5,050 nt of DNA from Natrialbaceae archaeon Tc-Br11_E2g1 (GTDB lineage Archaea > Halobacteriota > Halobacteria > Halobacteriales > Natrialbaceae), in contig LKNC01000207.1 of the NCBI GenBank assembly GCA_001564255.1, positions 1-5,050 of the forward strand, in the 5' to 3' direction. Each line of letters begins with the position of its first letter. The first letter of the stretch is position 1. Under the pieces are notes generated by a model, which saw nothing but the letters and a program-made list of their open reading frames with translations, did not search any database and was not told where the DNA came from. A program made the translations under genes and the position numbers. Below are positions 1 to 5,050 of the stretch, in pieces.

Positions 1-13
1 GCGAAGCGAGCCA

Positions 14-1525
14 TTATTCGTCGCCGTCCTCGAGTGCGTGCCAGGACAGCCGCGGGTTGCGTGCCGCGCTCGTCTGATCGATCCGGCCCGCAGCGGTGTG
101 GTTGGGTGCGGTTTCGATGGTCTCGTCGTCCTCGCCGACGACGGCGTTGAACGCCGCCGCGAGCTGGTCTAGGGTCCCCTTGCTCTCGACTTCCGTCGGC
201 TCGGTCATCAGCGCCTCGGGGACGATTTCGGGCCACTTGGTCGTCGGCGGGTGAACGCCGAAGTCGAGCATACGCTTTGCGACGTCGGCGGCGTCCTGCT
301 CGCCCGCACTGGCGACGAACTCGTGGTGGAACGGGCCGTATGGCACGTCGTACTCGATCCGACTGGCGAGGTAGTTCGCGTTGAGGACTGCCTTCGCGCT
401 CGCGTCCTCGAGGCCCTCGTCGCCCAGCCGGGCGATGTAGGCGAAGGCCTTCACGAGCACGAGCCAGTTGCCCTGGAAGCCGTGGACGTGGCCGATGGTG
501 TGGTCGGGGTCGAACAACTCGAACGGCCGCTCGCTTGCGCTCGCGCCGTCGCCCGCTCCGTCGTTATCAGCCCCCGTCTCACGGGACCGTTCGGAGGCGC
601 GCTCGCGCCTCCTCACTCGGGGAGCGGGCAGGAACGCCTCGAGGTCGGAAACGACGCCGACCGGCCCCGCACCGGGTCCACCGCCACCGTGGGGGGTTGC
701 GAACGTCTTGTGGACGTTGTAGTGCATCACGTCGAAGCCCATGTCGCCCGGGCGAGCCTGGCCGAGCAAGGCGTTTAAGTTCGCCCCGTCGTAGTACAGC
801 AGTCCGCCGACGTCGTGGACCATCTCGGCGATCTCGACGATGTCGCGCTCGAACAGCCCCAAGGTGTTGGGGTTGGTGAGCATCAGTGCCGCCGTATTTT
901 CGGAGAGGGCGGCCTCGAGGGCCTCGAGGTCGACTCGTCCCTCCTCGTCGCTTGGCAGGGAGACGACGTCGTAGCCACAGAGGGCTGCAGTCGCGAAGTT
1001 CGTCCCGTGGGCGCTTTCGGGGACGATTACCTCGTCGCGATCCCCCTCGCCGTTGTGGTCGTGGTAGGCCGTGGCGACGCGGATACCCACGAACTCGCCC
1101 GCTGCGCCGGCCGGCGGCTGGAGGGTCACGGCGTCCATCCCGCCGATCCGACCCAGGTAGTCCTGGAGTCGGTACAGCAACTCGAGGGTGCCCTGGATCG
1201 ATTTCTCGGAGCGGTCGGGGTGGACCTGCGCGGAGGGCAACGCCGCGACGTCCTCGGTGAACTTCGGGTTGTACTTCATCGTACACGAGCCGAGCGGGTA
1301 GGGGCCGACGTCGATGCCGTAGACCATCTGAGAGAGGCGAGTGTAGTGACGGGCCAGTTCCGGCTCGGAGCGTTCGGGTAACTCGAGGCCGTCTCGAGTC
1401 AGTTCGTCGGGAAGCGGCGAGTCGTCGCCGATCTCGACACGCGTCGAGTCCTTCTCCGAAAGGAGGGGTTCGTACTCGCCATCCGTCGTCCACCGAGCCT
1501 GGTCGTATCGGGTCCGCTCGGTCAT
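14..1525 (-). CDS. gcvPB: Glycine dehydrogenase (decarboxylating) subunit 2, GcvPB
   Basis: This is the catalytic, PLP-carrying subunit of the two-subunit glycine cleavage P-protein. With GcvPA it decarboxylates glycine and passes the aminomethyl group to the lipoyl arm of the H-protein in the cytosol. The 503-residue product has the family's [16 protein letters not shown] motif, in which K273 should form the Schiff base with PLP. Other family segments are the [11 protein letters not shown] stretch (residues 78-87) and [13 protein letters not shown] (348-360). The C-terminal part contains [21 protein letters not shown]. The ATG overlaps the gcvPA stop codon as ATGA and follows a strong Shine-Dalgarno site, which fixes the start and implies translational coupling. 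The gene ends in TAA at 14-16. One oddity is an Arg/Glu/Ser/Gly-rich stretch at about residues 305-334, just after FLPAPRV, which I judge to be an insertion relative to the family. The reading frame stays intact through it, so the gene is probably functional. Confidence 0.97.
   Translation of the reverse strand: MTERTRYDQARWTTDGEYEPLLSEKDSTRVEIGDDSPLPDELTRDGLELPERSEPELARHYTRLSQMVYGIDVGPYPLGSCTMKYNPKFTEDVAALPSAQVHPDRSEKSIQGTLELLYRLQDYLGRIGGMDAVTLQPPAGAAGEFVGIRVATAYHDHNGEGDRDEVIVPESAHGTNFATAALCGYDVVSLPSDEEGRVDLEALEAALSENTAALMLTNPNTLGLFERDIVEIAEMVHDVGGLLYYDGANLNALLGQARPGDMGFDVMHYNVHKTFATPHGGGGPGAGPVGVVSDLEAFLPAPRVRRRERASERSRETGADNDGAGDGASASERPFELFDPDHTIGHVHGFQGNWLVLVKAFAYIARLGDEGLEDASAKAVLNANYLASRIEYDVPYGPFHHEFVASAGEQDAADVAKRMLDFGVHPPTTKWPEIVPEALMTEPTEVESKGTLDQLAAAFNAVVGEDDETIETAPNHTAAGRIDQTSAARNPRLSWHALEDGDE
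524..613 (-). other. Low-complexity in-frame insertion within gcvPB
   Basis: This segment encodes about residues 305-334 of GcvPB, a run rich in Arg, Glu, Ser, Gly, Ala and Asp ([14 protein letters not shown], then [17 protein letters not shown]). From memory of haloarchaeal GcvPB proteins, the FLPAPRV block normally leads within a few residues to the F/YELFDP block, so roughly 25-30 residues look extra. The insert would sit after the PLP-lysine domain. A flexible, highly charged surface loop is the likely outcome. The boundaries are estimates because no alignment could be run. Confidence 0.6.
593..612. repeat. Perfect 9-bp-arm hairpin in the gcvPB insertion
   Basis: GGAGGCGCG and CGCGCCTCC form a perfect inverted repeat around a CT centre. 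It lies at one edge of the low-complexity insertion and encodes residues 305-311. A second small inverted repeat, CCCGT-CTC-ACGGG, lies at 573-585 within the same insertion. Such clustering is unusual inside a conserved enzyme gene and suggests that the segment derives from a palindromic repeat element. Confidence 0.8.
909..934. repeat. 26-bp exact direct repeat, copy 1 (in gcvPB)
   Basis: These 26 bases are identical to 2249-2274. The copy encodes VDLEALEAA (GcvPB residues 198-206), made of tandem CTCGAG units. Codon preference acting on two related protein segments is the simplest explanation. Confidence 0.85.
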
Positions 1526-2859
1526 CGTGTCACCTCCGAAAGCGCCTCGAGGAACCCGTCGAGTTGCTCGTCGGTCGCTCCCGCGACGCAGATCTGGATC
1601 TCCTCGTCGTCGACTGCGTGGACAGCGTAGCCCCGGTCCTCGAGGTCAGTTCGGATCGTCTCTGCGTTCCCGTCGACGCGGGCGACGAACTCCCGGAGGT
1701 GTCGGCGATCGTCGACCGGGGCGGTGACGCCCGGAAGGTCGTCGATCCGTTCGGCCAGACCCTCGGCGCGGACGACGCCGCGTTCGGCCAGATCGACCAT
1801 CCCCGAGGGGCCAAGCGAGGCGGCGTGTATCGCCGTCCGCAGGGCGACCCACGCCTGGTTCGTACAGATGTTACTCGTCGCCCGCTCGCGACGGATGTGC
1901 TGTTCGCGGGTCTGTAGGGTCAGGGTGTAGGTCCGTCGATCGCTCGAATCCTCGCTTACCCCCACGAGCCGGCCTGGGACCTGCCGGAGATACTCCCCGC
2001 GGGTGGCGAAGAGTCCGAGTCCCATCCCGTAACTCGTCGGGAGACCGAGGACGCTCGCGTCGCCGACGACGACGTCCGCGCCGACGTCCGCGGGGCACTG
2101 GAGCAGCGACAGCGCCACGGGGTCGGTCCCGAGGACGAACAGGGCCTCGGCGTCGTCTGCCAGGGCGCCGATCGCGTCCAGGTTCCCCTCGATCGCACCA
2201 CGGATCGTCGGGTTCTCCGCGTAGACCATCACGACTTCCTCGTCGATCGCGGCCTCGAGGGCCTCGAGGTCGACCGTCGCGTCCGCCGTCGGGTAGGTCT
2301 CGACCTCGAGGTCCGTGCCGGCGACGTAGTTCTCTACGGTGCTTCGTCGACCCGGGCGCAACAGGTCGGGAACGAGCACGCGAGTCCCACTACCCCCCCG
2401 GAGACGGTCGGCGAGCGTCGCCGCTTCGCCCAACGCCGTCGACGCGTCGTACATCGAACAGTTGGCGACCTCGAGGCCCGTCAGTTCGACGAGCAGCGAC
2501 TGATACTCGAAGAGCACCTGCAAGAACCCCTGGGAGGCCTCGGGCTGGTACTGTGTATACGAGGTGAGAAACTCCGATCGGTCGGCGAGGTGGTCGACCA
2601 GCGAGGGGACGTAGTAGCCGTAGTGTCCGCGACCGAGCAACTCGACGAGGTCGTCGTTTTCCTCGAGGATCTCCCGGGTCAGGCGCCGAGTCTCCCGTTC
2701 GCTTCGCTGTTCGATGCCGAACTCGTCGGTAAAGCGTACCTCCTCGGGTACGTCGAAGAGCTCTTCGACCGAATCGGCCCCGACGGCCTCGAGCATCGTC
2801 GCCGTTTCCTCCGCTGTGTGGGGCGCGTACGGGCTCCCCGTCGTGTTTGCTCCGTTCAT
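1522..2859 (-). CDS. gcvPA: Glycine dehydrogenase (decarboxylating) subunit 1, GcvPA
   Basis: This is the partner subunit of the heterotetrameric glycine cleavage P-protein. It keeps the PLP-enzyme fold and helps build the active site, but has no Schiff-base lysine of its own. The 445-residue product is of normal family length. Visible family blocks are [18 protein letters not shown] (residues 97-114), the following [42 protein letters not shown] (276-300) and [16 protein letters not shown] (318-333). I chose the ATG at 2859. A longer frame from a GTG at 2901 would add 14 residues ([13 protein letters not shown]) with no family counterpart. The stop overlaps the gcvPB start by four bases, so the two subunits are made from one message in matched amounts. 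No Shine-Dalgarno precedes the ATG. The upstream neighbour is a RAM-domain gene, not gcvT or gcvH as is common for this system. Confidence 0.97.
   Translation of the reverse strand: MNGANTTGSPYAPHTAEETATMLEAVGADSVEELFDVPEEVRFTDEFGIEQRSERETRRLTREILEENDDLVELLGRGHYGYYVPSLVDHLADRSEFLTSYTQYQPEASQGFLQVLFEYQSLLVELTGLEVANCSMYDASTALGEAATLADRLRGGSGTRVLVPDLLRPGRRSTVENYVAGTDLEVETYPTADATVDLEALEAAIDEEVVMVYAENPTIRGAIEGNLDAIGALADDAEALFVLGTDPVALSLLQCPADVGADVVVGDASVLGLPTSYGMGLGLFATRGEYLRQVPGRLVGVSEDSSDRRTYTLTLQTREQHIRRERATSNICTNQAWVALRTAIHAASLGPSGMVDLAERGVVRAEGLAERIDDLPGVTAPVDDRRHLREFVARVDGNAETIRTDLEDRGYAVHAVDDEEIQICVAGATDEQLDGFLEALSEVTR
1530..1537 (-). promoter_or_regulatory. Shine-Dalgarno site of gcvPB
   Basis: Read on the minus strand this is GGAGGTGA, four bases before the gcvPB ATG. 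It matches the anti-Shine-Dalgarno end of archaeal 16S rRNA closely and lies inside the last codons of gcvPA. It supports the ATG at 1525 and independent ribosome loading at the overlapped gene junction. Confidence 0.85.
2249..2274. repeat. 26-bp exact direct repeat, copy 2 (in gcvPA)
   Basis: This copy is identical to 909-934 and lies 1,340 bases from it. It encodes VDLEALEAA at GcvPA residues 196-204, almost the same residue position as in the paralogous subunit GcvPB (198-206). Confidence 0.85.
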
Positions 2860-2965
2860 CGTAGAAGTGATCCGCACCCGGACCCCCGCCGGAACGAGCA
2901 CAACCCGCGCCAGTGTGTGTACGGAGATCGATCCGGGACACGTTAGCCGTACTTAGGGATTGAAG

Positions 2966-2974
2966 CCTAATAAC
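2966..2974 (-). promoter_or_regulatory. Candidate TATA box for gcvPA-gcvPB
   Basis: The 128-base gap between the minus-strand RAM gene and gcvPA holds an A/T-rich island reading GTTATTAGG on the minus strand. It shares the core GTTATT with the candidate promoter of the RCK gene. Initiation about 25 bases downstream, near 2945, would leave a leader of roughly 85 nucleotides, long for a haloarchaeal mRNA. There is no T-tract terminator after the RAM gene, so read-through from upstream is also possible. No transcript evidence is available. Confidence 0.4.
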
Positions 2975-2987
2975 GCACCTCTTTCTA

Positions 2988-3218
2988 TCAGTCCATCGCG
3001 ATGTACGTCTGTGTGTCCTCGACACCCTCGATACCCTGGATCTCTTCCGCGGAGATGGTCTTTACAGCCGCCGGGGTCTCGACGCGCGCTTTCGCGATGA
3101 GGTCGACGTCGCCGGCGACGATGTGTGCCGATTCGACGCCCTCGATCGCCTCGATGTCAGTTCGTAGCCGATCCGCCTCGCCCGTGTTCGCTTTGATCAT
3201 GACGAACGCAGTAACCAT
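2988..3218 (-). CDS. Stand-alone Lrp/AsnC ligand-binding (RAM) domain protein A
   Basis: This 76-residue acidic cytosolic protein consists only of the Lrp/AsnC effector-binding (RAM) domain, an alpha-beta sandwich that in the family oligomerises and binds amino acids between subunits. Visible signs are the opening strand MVTAFVMIK, the central AHIVAGDVDLIAK block (residues 31-43), which carries the RAM turn G36-D37, and the ending TQTYIAMD. The N-terminal helix-turn-helix of full Lrp proteins is absent, so the protein should not bind DNA by itself. The start overlaps the RCK stop by one base (TGATG) behind a strong Shine-Dalgarno site, so the two genes are co-transcribed and probably translationally coupled. 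The gene ends with tandem stops TGA-TAG. It is a paralogue of the plus-strand gene at 4013-4243 (35 of 76 identical). The ligand is unknown. Glycine or a related amino acid is a guess from the downstream glycine decarboxylase genes. Confidence 0.9.
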   Translation of the reverse strand: MVTAFVMIKANTGEADRLRTDIEAIEGVESAHIVAGDVDLIAKARVETPAAVKTISAEEIQGIEGVEDTQTYIAMD

Positions 3219-3919
3219 CAGTTGACACCTCCAGCACCGGCTTTCGACCCCGCGAGTTCCGGGGGCTCCCCGACCAGAATCTGGCGAACGTCGCTCAACA
3301 CCGCGAAGTCCGCGAGCACCACGACCCGATCGCCGACCTCGAGGGACTCATCGGCCGTCGGGATCTCGAGGTCGCCATCGCGTTTGCCGAACGCGAGCAC
3401 CGTCGCGTCGGCTGGGAGCTCGAGTTCGTCCATCGAGTACCCCGTGACGGGGGCGTTCTCGGTGACGGTGAGTTCCACGATCTGTAGGTGCTGGGCGATG
3501 TCGGCGATCGCACGGATCGTCCCGCCGAGCAAGGCGTTTTTCGCGCCCATCGCGCCGAGGCGTTCGGGGAAGACCACCTCGTCGACCTCGCCTGCGTACT
3601 TGTGGTAGATCTCCTCGCGGTGGCCACGGTCGATCCGCATCACCGTCCGACAGCCGTGGTGTTTGGCGATCATACACGCCGCGAAGTTGACGTTCAGGTC
3701 GCTGGTGAGCCCGCCGACGGCGTCGGCGTCGACGATCCCGGCGTCCTCGAGGGTCGTTTCCCGGGAGCCGTCGCCGGCGATCACCGCGAACCCCTCGTTT
3801 CGGGCACTGCGGACTCTCGGTTCGGCACGTTCGACCAGCGTCACCTCGTGGCCTTCCTCGCGGAGGACACGCGCCGTCCGGAGCCCGACCCGTCCAGCAC
3901 CTATGATCACAAACCGCAT
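3218..3919 (-). CDS. TrkA/RCK-type K+ transport regulatory protein
   Basis: This 233-residue soluble protein has the two-part build of TrkA-like gating subunits. An RCK_N Rossmann domain (about residues 1-130) opens with RFVIIGAGRVG, giving the GxGxxG loop at G7, G9 and G12 and an acidic residue (E30) at the end of the second strand, which favours NAD(H) binding. An RCK_C (TrkA_C) domain follows at about 150-218, with VTGYSMDELELPADATVLAFGKRDGDLEIPTADESLEVGDRVVVLAD. There is no membrane segment, so it must act on a separate K+ channel or transporter that is not in the window. I chose the ATG at 3919 because it starts directly at the first Rossmann strand. The ATG at 3943 and TTG at 3946 lie inside the likely TATA element and would add MRGGVPVP. 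No Shine-Dalgarno is present, consistent with a leaderless mRNA. RAM genes flank it on both sides, one in the same operon. A non-transport sensor role cannot be excluded. Confidence 0.92.
   Translation of the reverse strand: MRFVIIGAGRVGLRTARVLREEGHEVTLVERAEPRVRSARNEGFAVIAGDGSRETTLEDAGIVDADAVGGLTSDLNVNFAACMIAKHHGCRTVMRIDRGHREEIYHKYAGEVDEVVFPERLGAMGAKNALLGGTIRAIADIAQHLQIVELTVTENAPVTGYSMDELELPADATVLAFGKRDGDLEIPTADESLEVGDRVVVLADFAVLSDVRQILVGEPPELAGSKAGAGGVN
3226..3232 (-). promoter_or_regulatory. Shine-Dalgarno site of RAM protein A
   Basis: On the minus strand this reads GGAGGTG, seven bases before the ATG, within the last codons of the RCK gene. It confirms the start at 3218 and the operon link. 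Confidence 0.85.
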
Positions 3920-3943
3920 GGGAACTGGTACGCCCCCACGCAT

Positions 3944-3954
3944 CAATAACTTTA
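3944..3954 (-). promoter_or_regulatory. Candidate TATA box of the RCK-RAM operon
   Basis: The minus strand reads TAAAGTTATTG, an A/T island in a G/C-rich setting, centred about 28-30 bases before the ATG at 3919. That is the spacing expected when transcription begins at or just before the start codon, in line with the missing Shine-Dalgarno. The core GTTATT recurs upstream of gcvPA. Confidence 0.5.
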
Positions 3955-3974
3955 CCCCGGAACCCGGGCAAAGG

Positions 3975-3980
3975 CTTTAG
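3975..3980 (+). promoter_or_regulatory. Candidate TATA box of plus-strand RAM gene
   Basis: CTTTAG is the only A/T-rich run at a suitable place before the plus-strand RAM gene. Initiation about 25 bases downstream would fall near 4000-4005, leaving a leader of about ten bases. This agrees with the absence of a Shine-Dalgarno site. The match to the archaeal consensus is weak. Confidence 0.35.
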
Positions 3981-3984
3981 TCGT

Positions 3985-4005
3985 GACAGAGTGTACCACA
4001 CTGTC
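3985..4005. repeat. Imperfect inverted repeat, possible operator
   Basis: The core AGTGT-ACC-ACACT (3990-4002) is a perfect inverted repeat. It extends outward to GACAG on the left and GTC on the right with a two-base bulge. It lies between the candidate TATA box and the ATG of the plus-strand RAM gene, across the expected transcription start, in the 93-base divergent promoter region shared with the RCK gene. A repressor bound there would block the RAM gene directly and could affect the RCK promoter. Confidence 0.5.
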
Positions 4006-4012
4006 GATAGCG

Positions 4013-4243
4013 ATGGTCCATGCGTTCATCATGGTGAAGACGGTCACGGGAAAGTCCGAAGGGCTCCTCGCCGACATCCGGGAACTCGGGTCGGTCAGTG
4101 AAGCACACATCGTCGCCGGCGACTACGACATCATCGCGGAGGTCGACGCGAGCGAGGTGTACGGCGTCCTCGACGTCGCCTCCTCGGGGATCCAGGGCCA
4201 AGGCGGTGTGACCGGCACGCGGACCTACATCGCGATGGACTGA
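4013..4243 (+). CDS. Stand-alone Lrp/AsnC ligand-binding (RAM) domain protein B
   Basis: This is a second 76-residue RAM-only protein without a helix-turn-helix, the same length as protein A at 2988-3218. Both share the AHIVAGDxDxIA block and the terminal TYIAMD. Conservation is weak at about residues 43-58, where this copy reads VDASEVYGVLDVASSG. That divergence in the second half might mark different ligands or partners. The ATG at 4013 aligns exactly with the start of its paralogue. An upstream in-frame GTG at 3983 would place the first codons inside the inverted repeat and has no counterpart in the paralogue. The gene is transcribed away from the RCK gene, and its stop directly abuts the stop of the convergent AlaX gene. 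RAM domains usually assemble as dimers or octamers, so mixed A-B assemblies are conceivable but unproven. Confidence 0.9.
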   Translation: MVHAFIMVKTVTGKSEGLLADIRELGSVSEAHIVAGDYDIIAEVDASEVYGVLDVASSGIQGQGGVTGTRTYIAMD

Positions 4244-5050
4244 TCACTCGAGGTCGGCCCCGGAACGCTCGCGGTCCTCGAGGACGGCCTCGAGTTCGCT
4301 CGGGACGTCTTCGATCCCCGTCCCGAGAGCGCGTTTCGCCCCGAGAGCCGCCCGCTTTTCGACCGTCGCCCGCTCGATGGCGGCCGGCCCGACGGCGAGT
4401 TCGATCCGGGTCAACCCCCCACCGGGGTTCGACCGACCACACACCGTGACGGGGCCGATCTCACGGGTGTTCCGGACGTGTGTCCCGCCACAGGCCGCGA
4501 CGTCCCACGGGTCACTCGAGCCGTTTGCCGATCCGTTGTCCTCCGGGCCGCCGATCGTGACGATCCGGACCCGTCCTTTGTGGAACGCCCCCTCCGTGTC
4601 CTCGGTAAAGGCGATCTCCTCGCGCTCGCGTGCCTCGGCTTGCTGTATCGACTGCCAGGAGACGGGGCGTGACTCCCAGACTGCCCTCCGTACCAGACTC
4701 TCGAGTTCGACCAGCAACCCGTCGTCGATCTCGGTGGTGGTCTCGAGGTCGATCCGGACACGGTCTTCGTCGATGTCGAACCCGCCGTAGCCGAGCTGTT
4801 CACACAGTCTCCGGGCCCCACCGTAGAGGACGTGACTCGCCGTGTGTGCGCGCATACAGTACATACGGAACGCCCAGTCGATCGAACAGAGTACGCGGTG
4901 GCCGACCCGGAAGGACGGGTCCTCCGCCAGCAGGTGAACCGTCTCGTCGTCGACGAACTGGACGTCCTCGACCGAGTGGCCGTCGATCGTCCCACGATCG
5001 GCCGGCTGACCGCCGCTTTCCCCGTAGAAGTGGCTCGTCTCGAGCCACAC
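4244..5050 (-). CDS. alaX: AlaX-type alanyl-tRNA editing protein (5' end outside window)
   Basis: This is a free-standing relative of the alanyl-tRNA synthetase editing domain, expected to hydrolyse Ser-tRNA(Ala), and possibly Gly-tRNA(Ala), in trans. The visible 268 residues lack only the N-terminus. The GTG at the window edge reads as an internal valine before WLETSHFYGESGGQPADRG. Counting from it, the AlaX/AlaRS glycine-rich loop GGQPADRG is at 13-20. The zinc ligands are intact as HTASH (H69, H73) and CGGTH (C187, H191). An acidic, Gly/Ser-rich loop at about 169-181 precedes the second zinc motif. After the editing core the sequence enters a helical stretch (VEKRAALGAKRALG, then an Asp/Glu-rich helix) that resembles the start of the DHHA1-linked coiled coil of long AlaX proteins, and ends about 30 residues later. 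The stop touches the stop of the convergent RAM gene. The amino-acid specificity cannot be read from the sequence. Confidence 0.9.
   Translation of the reverse strand: MWLETSHFYGESGGQPADRGTIDGHSVEDVQFVDDETVHLLAEDPSFRVGHRVLCSIDWAFRMYCMRAHTASHVLYGGARRLCEQLGYGGFDIDEDRVRIDLETTTEIDDGLLVELESLVRRAVWESRPVSWQSIQQAEAREREEIAFTEDTEGAFHKGRVRIVTIGGPEDNGSANGSSDPWDVAACGGTHVRNTREIGPVTVCGRSNPGGGLTRIELAVGPAAIERATVEKRAALGAKRALGTGIEDVPSELEAVLEDRERSGADLE

Noticed and set aside
251..1493. Long open frames on either strand overlapping gcvPB
   Set aside because: They are Arg-rich or compositionally odd shadows of the real acidic gene, as expected in high-G+C DNA.
2860..2901. Upstream GTG start that would add 14 residues to GcvPA
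   Set aside because: The extension [13 protein letters not shown] is not acidic, has no family counterpart and is bypassed by an ATG that gives a normal 445-residue protein.
2917..2922. GTGTAC shared between the gcvPA leader and the inverted repeat at 3985-4005, as a common operator half-site
   Set aside because: A six-base match is too short, and no dyad surrounds the copy in the gcvPA leader.
2860..2950. Glycine riboswitch ahead of gcvPA
   Set aside because: I cannot build the paired helices or find the conserved core of a glycine aptamer. Only short G/C-rich pairings such as CGGA-TCCG at 2922-2935 are visible.
3920..3946. ATG at 3943 or TTG at 3946 as start of the RCK protein
   Set aside because: They fall at the likely TATA box, and the Rossmann domain begins directly at the ATG at 3919.
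3983..4012. GTG start adding ten residues to RAM protein B
   Set aside because: The added codons run through the inverted repeat, and the paralogue aligns residue for residue from the ATG at 4013.
3977..4201. 74-residue open frame antisense to RAM gene B, as remains of the AlaX C-terminal domain or a separate gene
   Set aside because: It has no DHHA1-like motif and is what high-G+C antisense frames usually look like.
1..5050. CRISPR array, tRNA, rRNA, insertion sequence or attachment site
   Set aside because: There are no regularly spaced repeats, no cloverleaf-like or rRNA sequence, no transposase or integrase, and no target duplications.

Overview
The window looks like chromosomal DNA of a haloarchaeon. 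G+C is high, the predicted proteins are rich in Asp and Glu, codons favour C or G at the third position, and every gene has close functional relatives in halophilic archaea. The genus cannot be fixed from the sequence. The composition and the very frequent CTCGAG hexamer would fit the Natrialbales, but this is an impression.

Layout: six protein genes fill nearly all of the window and no gap exceeds about 130 bases. On the minus strand, read right to left, lie: (i) a 5'-incomplete AlaX-type alanyl-tRNA editing protein (4244-5050); (ii) a cytosolic TrkA/RCK-type potassium-channel regulatory protein (3218-3919); (iii) a 76-residue stand-alone Lrp/AsnC ligand-binding (RAM) domain protein (2988-3218); and (iv) both subunits of the two-subunit glycine decarboxylase (P-protein), gcvPA (1522-2859) and gcvPB (14-1525). 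A second 76-residue RAM protein (4013-4243, plus strand) is transcribed divergently from the RCK gene. It runs convergently into the AlaX gene with no base between the two stop codons.

How the genes work together: GcvPA and GcvPB together form the PLP-dependent P-protein of the glycine cleavage system. The T and H components are not in the window. The RCK protein is probably the soluble nucleotide-sensing part of a K+ uptake system whose membrane subunit is not here. The two RAM proteins are paralogues (35 of 76 positions identical by hand alignment) that flank the RCK gene. Neither has a DNA-binding domain, so they look like amino-acid sensors that must act through a partner. Their position beside glycine catabolism and a tRNA proofreading enzyme suggests an amino-acid-sensing theme, but this is inferred from gene order only.

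Translation signals follow a haloarchaeal pattern. The first genes after promoters (RCK and the plus-strand RAM gene) lack Shine-Dalgarno sites and probably make leaderless or near-leaderless mRNAs. The internal, overlapping genes (minus-strand RAM and gcvPB) have strong GGAGGTG sites. The most unusual items are the RAM-RCK-RAM gene group, a low-complexity hairpin-bearing insertion inside gcvPB, an inverted repeat at the start of the plus-strand RAM gene, and the abrupt C-terminus of the AlaX protein. I do not see an unmistakably new system. The rest of the window is ordinary core metabolism.
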